From the NCBI GenBank assembly GCA_905233895.1, contig CAJOFL010000005.1, positions 32,106-96,105 of the forward strand: a DNA stretch of 64,000 nt, given 5' to 3'. The number at the start of each line of letters is the position of its first letter. Positions within the stretch are counted from its first letter, which is position 1. Positions 57,899 through 64,000 of this stretch are shown here, piece after piece. A program made the translations under genes and the position numbers. This stretch comes from an uncultured Bacteroidales bacterium (GTDB taxonomy: Bacteria > Bacteroidota > Bacteroidia > Bacteroidales > P3). Under the pieces are notes generated by a model, which ran no database searches, was not told where the DNA came from, and worked only from the letters and a program-made list of their open reading frames with translations.

Positions 57899-59100
57899 TT
57901 TTCCAATCTTTTGTTGTAAAAATCTATCAGCTCGTCGGCGAGCTTTTGTCCGTTGTATTGTTCTCTGATGAGTTGTGCGGCGGCGTTGCCCACGCTGCGG
58001 CAGTAGTCGGGGTCGTCGAGGCAGCGTTTGATTTGTCGAGCGAATGCGTCGGGGTCGTCGGCGATGAGGAGGTTGAGGCCGTCGGTATAGTCGATACCCT
58101 GTGCGCCGACGGTGGTGGTGACCACCACTTTGCCTGCGGACATAGCTTCGATTATCTTCACTCGGATGCCACTGCCGCTGAGCAGTGGCACGATGTTTAT
58201 TTGCTTGCTGACGATGAATTCGCTGGCATTTTCGACCTCGCCCACCACAGTGACACCGTCGATTCTGGCGTTCATCCAGCGTTGCGGCATCTTGCGGCCG
58301 GCAAGATAGAGGCGGGCCTGCGGCACTTCGCGGTGGACCACGGGCCACACTTCGTCTAGCAGCCAGGCTATGCTTTCTTGGTTGGGAATCCAGTCCATGG
58401 CGCCAATGTGGAAGAGAGAGTTGGGCTCCACATTGCCATCATACACGTCACAGGGCTCGACGCCGAATGGGATTCCGGTTATAGGTCGGCGGCAGCCGTT
58501 GCTGCGGAAGTAGTCGGCGTCGGCGCGGGTGATGCACACTATGCCGTCGTAGTCGTTCAGGTGTTCCAGTTCGTAGGCGCGGAGGGTGAGTGAGAGGTGC
58601 TTGAGGTAGCTGCGTTTGAAGGGGTTGCGGGTGCTTTGCGCCACGCGTCGCCAGATGAGGTGCTCCACGTTGTGGGCGCGTAGTATGATTTTTGCCTGCG
58701 AGTGGTGTCGGATGAGGGGTACATAGGGGGTGAGGAAGATGCTCTCGATATGGACTATGTCGAAGGTCTGCTCTTGAAGTATGGCGGTCAGGCGCTGGGC
58801 AAAACTGTCGTTGATATAGCGCTTGACGTGGTACGACTCGCCGCAGAGGGCGGCCACGGCGGCCGGGAGGACTTTGACGCCGAGGTCGATGTAGACGGTT
58901 TCGATGCCGGTCTGGCGGCGGTAGTCGTCGGGCATCAGTTCGGTGCGGGCCGGATGTTTGTCGGTCTCCACGGTAAGCACCTTCACCTCGCAGCCGGCGC
59001 GCAGGAGGCCCTGGGTGATGCTGTTCATCGCCAGGGTGCCGCCGTCGACGGGCGGGTAGGGGGGCTTGTTGCAGAGCTGGAGTACCTTCAATTCAGTTAT
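57895..59100 (-). CDS. Glycosyltransferase family 4
   Basis: LKVLQLCNKPPYPPVDGGTLAMNSITQGLLRAG...RAHNVEHLIW...PLLSGSGIRVKIIEAMSAGKVVVTTTVGAQGI; start codon uncertain. Confidence 0.88.
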   Translation of the reverse strand: MTELKVLQLCNKPPYPPVDGGTLAMNSITQGLLRAGCEVKVLTVETDKHPARTELMPDDYRRQTGIETVYIDLGVKVLPAAVAALCGESYHVKRYINDSFAQRLTAILQEQTFDIVHIESIFLTPYVPLIRHHSQAKIILRAHNVEHLIWRRVAQSTRNPFKRSYLKHLSLTLRAYELEHLNDYDGIVCITRADADYFRSNGCRRPITGIPFGVEPCDVYDGNVEPNSLFHIGAMDWIPNQESIAWLLDEVWPVVHREVPQARLYLAGRKMPQRWMNARIDGVTVVGEVENASEFIVSKQINIVPLLSGSGIRVKIIEAMSAGKVVVTTTVGAQGIDYTDGLNLLIADDPDAFARQIKRCLDDPDYCRSVGNAAAQLIREQYNGQKLADELIDFYNKRLEK

Positions 59101-59110
59101 GAATTTAGAG

Positions 59111-60067
59111 TTATTCTTTCGGGAGGGCTTTGAATCCGAAACCAAGGATTTCGCTACTCTCCATGATGTTGACGAAGGCCTTCGGGTCGAGGCGGTGGAG
59201 GTTTGCCTTGAGCTTAACCATGTCGGCACGGTCTAGGGTGACGTAAATCATCTTGCGTTCGTTGCCTTGGTAGAGGCCGGTGCCGGTCAGCAGGGTTCCG
59301 CCGCGCTCGAGGTCGTTGAGAATATAGTCGCGCACGGCCTCCAGCTGGTCGGTGACAATGAACATGGTCTTGTAGCTCTTCATGCCGTCAACCACGAGGT
59401 CGATAATTTTGCTTTCGATGAAGATGAGGATGATGGAGTAGATTGGGAGGCGGATGTCCTCAAAGGCGATGAGGGTGGTGAGCGAGATGCAGCTGTCGAC
59501 GATGAGGACGAGGGTGCCGAGGGAAATCTTGGTGTACTTGTGGATTATCATCGAGATGATGTCCGAGCCGCCACTGGTGGCACCGGCACGGAAGATGACA
59601 CCGATGGCCACGCCGTAGATGAGGCCGGCCACCACGGTGTTGAGAAACATGTCGGGCATGAACCAACTATGGCTGCCGTCTTTGGCGAGGTAGTAGAGGG
59701 CCGACTGGGTCTCGGGGGCCACGGCACCGCCGTGGATGACAGGGGCATAGCCCCAGGTGATTTCAAGTATGTAGGTGAACACCGGTATCAAGATTACCGA
59801 CACAACGGTCTTCACTCCGAACTTCGGGCCCAGGATAATGGTTCCGATAATTAGCAGCGGGATGTCCATACAGACACCTGCCAGCGATATCTTCCAGCCC
59901 CACAATGCGTTGAACACGTTGGCGAGACCATAGACACCGCCGGGAGCCAGATGGTAGGGGTTGACAAACATTACGTCGCCCACGGCGAACAAGGCGCTGC
60001 CCAGTATAAGCAACAGGTAGGAGCCAATCTCCTTTTTAAGGTCTTTCTTTTCGGTCAAACTAGTCAT
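59111..60067 (-). CDS. YitT family membrane protein (DUF161/DUF2179)
   Basis: LGSALFAVGDVMFVNPYHLAPGGVYGLANVF...GATSGGSDIISMII...MIYVTLDRADMVKLKANLHRLDPKAFVNI. Confidence 0.9.
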   Translation of the reverse strand: MTSLTEKKDLKKEIGSYLLLILGSALFAVGDVMFVNPYHLAPGGVYGLANVFNALWGWKISLAGVCMDIPLLIIGTIILGPKFGVKTVVSVILIPVFTYILEITWGYAPVIHGGAVAPETQSALYYLAKDGSHSWFMPDMFLNTVVAGLIYGVAIGVIFRAGATSGGSDIISMIIHKYTKISLGTLVLIVDSCISLTTLIAFEDIRLPIYSIILIFIESKIIDLVVDGMKSYKTMFIVTDQLEAVRDYILNDLERGGTLLTGTGLYQGNERKMIYVTLDRADMVKLKANLHRLDPKAFVNIMESSEILGFGFKALPKE

Positions 60068-60214
60068 AAATAGCTCGTTGTTAATAAATAATACTTCGTG
60101 CGCATGAAGCACTCATTCTGCAAATATACGAAAAAAATTGATTACAGCCCCCTTTTTAGAAAATATTATCTAAAAAGTGCGTAGATGTCCACCACCATCG
60201 ACAGTTGGGTTTGC

Positions 60215-63200
60215 CTAGAGGCTGTGGATTTCCACCTCGTCAATCATAAGCCATGCGGGGCGGCGGCTGTAGTTGTGCCACACCGGCAACTCGGGCGAAC
60301 AGATGAAACGCAGGCGTACGTAGTTGATATACTTGGCCTTATGCGGCTTGATAGAGTAGCGCATACGACGGCTTCCGCGCTGTACATCATCTGATGGGTT
60401 CTGCAAATCAAGGCTCTGCCAGTCGCTCCATTTCTTGCCGTCAATGCTCCATTGAGCCTGAACGTCGATGGGTTGTATCACCCAGTCGGTTGGGCAATGG
60501 CAGGCTCCGACGGTGATTTCGCCCAGTTTTGCGAAGCGAGCCAGCGCTATGTCAAGCACTACCGTGTCGGCAGCTTCGAACCCGGCCCATCCGCCGCGGT
60601 AATCGCCTGGTACTGCGCGACGTCCGTCGGTCAGCATCATCGGGAAATTATTGCTGTATTGCTCGGCCGGTGCGCGGCTCGAACGGATGCTGTAGACCGG
60701 CAGTAGGGTGCCCTCGTCTTCGGGCGGCAGCTCCTGCAGCATCTCCTTGTGAGCCGGTATTTCATACTCGGCGGGGTCGATAACTATCCTTCCGCGGGTG
60801 GGCACCATCAGGAATCTGAAGTAATAGGTGCTGTCGCCGTTGATAAGATGGCGTTCCGCCACCCCCGGACCGCAGGTCGCGGTTCCCAGGCCTGCCTGGC
60901 GGTAGTCGACGTTGACTATGTAATGGTCGGCGTCTCTCACCTCGCACCAGCGTCTTGCTGCGGTGAGAACACTGTCCTCTTGTCGGCGTACGCTGAAGTT
61001 CAACCACCCCTGATCCTCCGGACTCAGAAAGGCAAGCCCCACGTCGCCGCGCACAAAACTCACCCATTGCGCTTCGTGGTTGCCCTGTTCCTGTGGCACC
61101 ACATACTGCCTTCCGGCCAGCGATTCCAGGCTTTTGTACCAGCACGACACCCGTTGCGCCGCCCTTCGGTCGGGGTAAGTCTCGTGGATATTGCCGTAGA
61201 AACCGACGGCGAAGTTGGTGTCCAGGCCCAGTTGCAGGCCCAGTTTGGGCAAGGTCCGGTAGTGGCCCATCGGCATGACCAGATAGTGCAGTTGCACCGC
61301 CCCCGAGGCATCAATCTTGATAATCTCCTTAACCGTAAGGTGATTGCCTTCGGGGTCGGAGAGGCGCATCAGGATTTCCACCTCGCCCTCGCCCGAATTG
61401 GCGCTGAGCACCTCCGGACTGAGACGGTCGAGGCCCTGCCATGCGCGGGCACCGGCCAGGTCGGCCAGGTCGTTCTCCGTGGGCGGCCGCCAGAAATTGC
61501 AGTGCAACGGCCGTGCCAGCAGTTCCTGACCGCGGTACGTGAACGAAGTGATAGAGCCGTCGAGATCGCTCACCTTGACGCGGCTCTCGCCGTCGTCGCT
61601 CTCAAGACTGATGATATGCCGGTTGCGCAGCAGGCGCCAGCGGCCCTTCCTGGTCAGCGGCTTCATAGTGCGGGTGTCATAACTTCCGGCCGTTGCAGGC
61701 TTTATAACCACGTTGCTGCGTCCTCTGGTATAGACGGCCTCCACCTCGTCGGCACAGGCATGGGGGGTGCGGTCGGCGGCCAAGATACCGTTGGCGCAGA
61801 AAGCGTCGTCGTCATCAATCCCCGGAAGAGCTCCCAAGTCGCCGCCGGCGAGCCAGCAGTCGCGCCAGAAAGCCTGGTCAATCCAATCCCAGATAAAGCC
61901 GCCCTGAAGTTGCGGGTACTTGTCGATAGTATCCCAGTAGTCCTGCAACCCGCCCATCGAATTGCCCATCGCGTGACAATATTCGGAAATGATGAAAGGG
62001 CGCTGGTTGCGCGGGTCGTTGGCATAGCGCGAGAGATACTCCACCGGCGGATACATGAGACTTACAATATCGGTGTTGCGGCCCAGCTCGGCGCGCTCGT
62101 AGACCACCGGACGAGAATTGTCCTTACCCTTTAGGAAACGGTAGGCCTCCTCGAAACAGTAGCCGTTGCCGCACTCGTTCCCGAGGCTCCAGGCAATGAC
62201 ACACGGGTGGTTGCGGTCGCGCCGGTACATATTATAGATGCGGTCCAGAATCGGGTTGAGCCACTCCCTCCTCCTGGCCAGCGAGTTCTCGCCGTAGCCC
62301 TGGGCGTGACTCTCCACATTCGCCTCATCCCACACATAAATGCCGGCCGAGTCGCAGAGGTCGTACCAGAGCTCGTCGTTGGGGTAGTGCGAGGTGCGCA
62401 CGGCGTTGATGCCCAGTTCCTTCATCAGGGCAATATCCTGTCGCATCTCGTCGGGGGTGACATAATGGCCGCCGGTGGCGGAATGCTCGTGGCGGTTCAC
62501 ACCGCGAATCTCGATAGGGCGGCCGTTAATGCGCATCTGGCCGCCCACGATATCGAGGTGACGGAAGCCGGTCCTCTTGGTGATTTGCTCCGTTTTGTGG
62601 CCGCCTTCGTCGAAAAGCGACACAGTGATGTTATAGAGGGTCGGGGTGCTGTCGGTCCAGGGCTGGATATCGTTGCAGCGCATCTGGAAACCGGCAAACC
62701 AGTCGTTGTGTTTCAGGGGCTGACCCATCAACAATCCGTTGAAAACCACCTCCACCCGTCCGCCGCTCACCTCGCGGTTGAGGTCGACAGTGATGTCGAG
62801 CAGGCCCGTGCGCCAGTCGCCCGTGTCGAGGTCGGCAATCACCTTGATATCGGTAATATAAGTCTGGGGCACAGAGAAGAGCTCCACGTCGCGCGTGATG
62901 CCGCTCATGCGCCACATATCCTGACATTCCAGGTAACTCCCGTCGCACCAGCGGACCACCTTCGCCGCCACCCTGTTCCTCCCCGGGCGCAGATACCGCG
63001 TGATATCCCACTCGGCGGGAGACTTCGAGTCCTGGCTGTAGCCCACCTCCTGACCGTTGATATAGAGATACAGGGCCGACTTGGCGGCGCCGAACTTGAT
63101 GATAGTCCGGCGGTTCTGCCACGAAGCCGGCAGGGTGAAGTCGCGGCAGTAGACCCCCGTCGGGTTATAGTCGGTCGGAGCGTGGGGCGGGTCGCTGGGG

Positions 63201-63496
63201 AACTCGTTGCGCATATTGACATACACCGGTATGCCGAAACCCTGCAGTTCGATATTCCCCGGCACCCGGATACTATCCCAGTGCTTGGGCTGGAGAGTGG
63301 CCTCGTCGGGCGAGTTGAAAAAGGCGAAGTGCCAGGTGCCGTTCAAGCACATCCGCCACTGGGCACCGTCGGGCACTACGCGATCGTGGGGCTGCAGCTT
63401 GTTGAGGCGGTACATCTCCAGGTTGTTCCAGTAGGGCTGCCCTTGAGCCGCGAGGGTGCAGAGCAACAGCAGGACGACGAGAGTACAAAATCGGTT
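60215..63496 (-). CDS. Glycoside hydrolase family 2 beta-galactosidase, exported
   Basis: MNRFCTLVVLLLLCTLAAQGQ signal; GVNRHEHSATGGHYVTPDEMRQDIALMKELGINAVRTSHYPND; SLGNECGNG; C-terminal extra beta-domain. Confidence 0.93.
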   Translation of the reverse strand, partial: NRFCTLVVLLLLCTLAAQGQPYWNNLEMYRLNKLQPHDRVVPDGAQWRMCLNGTWHFAFFNSPDEATLQPKHWDSIRVPGNIELQGFGIPVYVNMRNEFPSDPPHAPTDYNPTGVYCRDFTLPASWQNRRTIIKFGAAKSALYLYINGQEVGYSQDSKSPAEWDITRYLRPGRNRVAAKVVRWCDGSYLECQDMWRMSGITRDVELFSVPQTYITDIKVIADLDTGDWRTGLLDITVDLNREVSGGRVEVVFNGLLMGQPLKHNDWFAGFQMRCNDIQPWTDSTPTLYNITVSLFDEGGHKTEQITKRTGFRHLDIVGGQMRINGRPIEIRGVNRHEHSATGGHYVTPDEMRQDIALMKELGINAVRTSHYPNDELWYDLCDSAGIYVWDEANVESHAQGYGENSLARRREWLNPILDRIYNMYRRDRNHPCVIAWSLGNECGNGYCFEEAYRFLKGKDNSRPVVYERAELGRNTDIVSLMYPPVEYLSRYANDPRNQRPFIISEYCHAMGNSMGGLQDYWDTIDKYPQLQGGFIWDWIDQAFWRDCWLAGGDLGALPGIDDDDAFCANGILAADRTPHACADEVEAVYTRGRSNVVIKPATAGSYDTRTMKPLTRKGRWRLLRNRHIISLESDDGESRVKVSDLDGSITSFTYRGQELLARPLHCNFWRPPTENDLADLAGARAWQGLDRLSPEVLSANSGEGEVEILMRLSDPEGNHLTVKEIIKIDASGAVQLHYLVMPMGHYRTLPKLGLQLGLDTNFAVGFYGNIHETYPDRRAAQRVSCWYKSLESLAGRQYVVPQEQGNHEAQWVSFVRGDVGLAFLSPEDQGWLNFSVRRQEDSVLTAARRWCEVRDADHYIVNVDYRQAGLGTATCGPGVAERHLINGDSTYYFRFLMVPTRGRIVIDPAEYEIPAHKEMLQELPPEDEGTLLPVYSIRSSRAPAEQYSNNFPMMLTDGRRAVPGDYRGGWAGFEAADTVVLDIALARFAKLGEITVGACHCPTDWVIQPIDVQAQWSIDGKKWSDWQSLDLQNPSDDVQRGSRRMRYSIKPHKAKYINYVRLRFICSPELPVWHNYSRRPAWLMIDEVEIHSL

Positions 63497-63689
63497 CATC
63501 GGAATAAAAACGCAACCGCCGTGGAAATATTGCCCCCGTGGCATGAGAACTTATCAACAGCATATTTTACAAAACAAAATATCCGCCGCCCCGCCAAACG
63601 GGAATGTTAAAAGAAAATGCTTATTTGGTTGATTATCAAGACAATATAATGTTAAAATTCACGTAACTTGCAGATTATCAGCGGCTAGT

Positions 63690-63741
63690 ACCCACCTTCG
63701 CCTGATCAACGCCTGATCAACGCCTGACCAACGCCTGCCTT
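63690..63741. repeat. 52-bp 11-mer repeat element, inverted copy of 31703-31754
   Basis: Perfect reverse complement over 52 bp. Confidence 0.95.
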
Positions 63742-63955
63742 CCAAAATGCCACTTTTTTGTTAAAAATTCATAAATAATGTTAATCATCGTCATATAGGT
63801 GTAAAGGTAAAAATGCCCTCAAAAACCCACGCTTAATGTTAAACAATGTTAAAATTTCAGAACCGAAGGTACTTTTCGACATTTTTGGGTACTAATGATA
63901 ACAAAGAGGACACACCAATTATTTTGATTAATTTTAACCTTAAAAACATACTATT

Positions 63956-64000
63956 ATGAAAAAGTCAATACTTATTATTGCCACCTTTTTGGTGATTGCG
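63956..64000 (+). CDS. Partial CDS start with signal peptide
   Basis: ATGAAAAAGTCAATACTTATTATTGCC... = MKKSILIIATFLVIA, truncated by window end. Confidence 0.6.
   Translation, partial: MKKSILIIATFLVIA

Noticed and set aside
57895-58348. N-terminal extension of ORF 57374..58348
   Set aside because: Arg/His-rich alternate-frame translation of the glycosyltransferase; the real start with a signal peptide is at 57898.
60749-62134. 461-aa plus-strand ORF
   Set aside because: Antisense to the same GH2 gene; composition artefact of GC-rich coding DNA.
62207-63610. 467-aa plus-strand ORF
   Set aside because: Antisense to the GH2 beta-galactosidase; no recognisable motif.
1-64000. tRNA/rRNA genes, IS elements, prophage or integrase
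   Set aside because: None recognised by eye in the intergenic gaps or ORF list; a tRNAscan/Infernal/ISfinder run would be needed to exclude them.

Overview
The window looks like Bacteroidales chromosome, judged from TAnnTTTG/TTTG promoters, many N-terminal signal/lipoprotein sequences, PD40/OmpA proteins and a UpxY/NusG-like regulator. No finer taxonomic call is made. Positions 1 to ~30.2 kb, almost all on the minus strand, form one large surface-polysaccharide locus. It starts with a NusG/UpxY-like antiterminator (~30.0 kb) and a split sugar transferase, then Wzm/Wzt-type ABC export genes, a nucleotidyltransferase, a CapA-like protein, a QueC-like PP-loop protein and a pyruvyl-transferase-like protein. 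It continues with about 15 glycosyltransferases, acyltransferases, a polysaccharide deacetylase, a PaaK-like ligase and a partial DUF354 gene at the left edge. The rest is mostly housekeeping or envelope genes: split manA, ptb-like, an outer-membrane beta-barrel receptor, a WG-repeat/trypsin lipoprotein, two ECF sigma factors, miaA, two PD40/OmpA proteins, QueD-like, clpX, rodA, mrdA, lepA, an alpha/beta hydrolase, a YitT-like protein and a GH2 beta-galactosidase. The most unusual signal is a pair of S23/IVP-like four-helix-bundle genes in the polysaccharide operon. Each is bracketed by inverted arrays of short tandem repeats, a 7-mer family in one and an 8-mer family in the other. In both, the array begins exactly at the stop codon of the upstream gene. 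A third, solo 8-mer array sits 4 nt after another stop codon. This resembles the stem-loop plus IVP architecture of 23S rRNA intervening sequences, but in a protein-coding operon. Other notable points are an 8-bp repeat inside the wzm reading frame, an A10 tract that breaks a glycosyltransferase, broken sugar transferase and manA genes, a QueC-like protein in a capsule locus, a perfect 52-bp inverted repeat made of 11-mers 32 kb apart, a leader with mutually exclusive helices upstream of a WG-protease lipoprotein, and a degenerate retropepsin-like tail on an OmpA protein. All calls are by eye; no searches were run.
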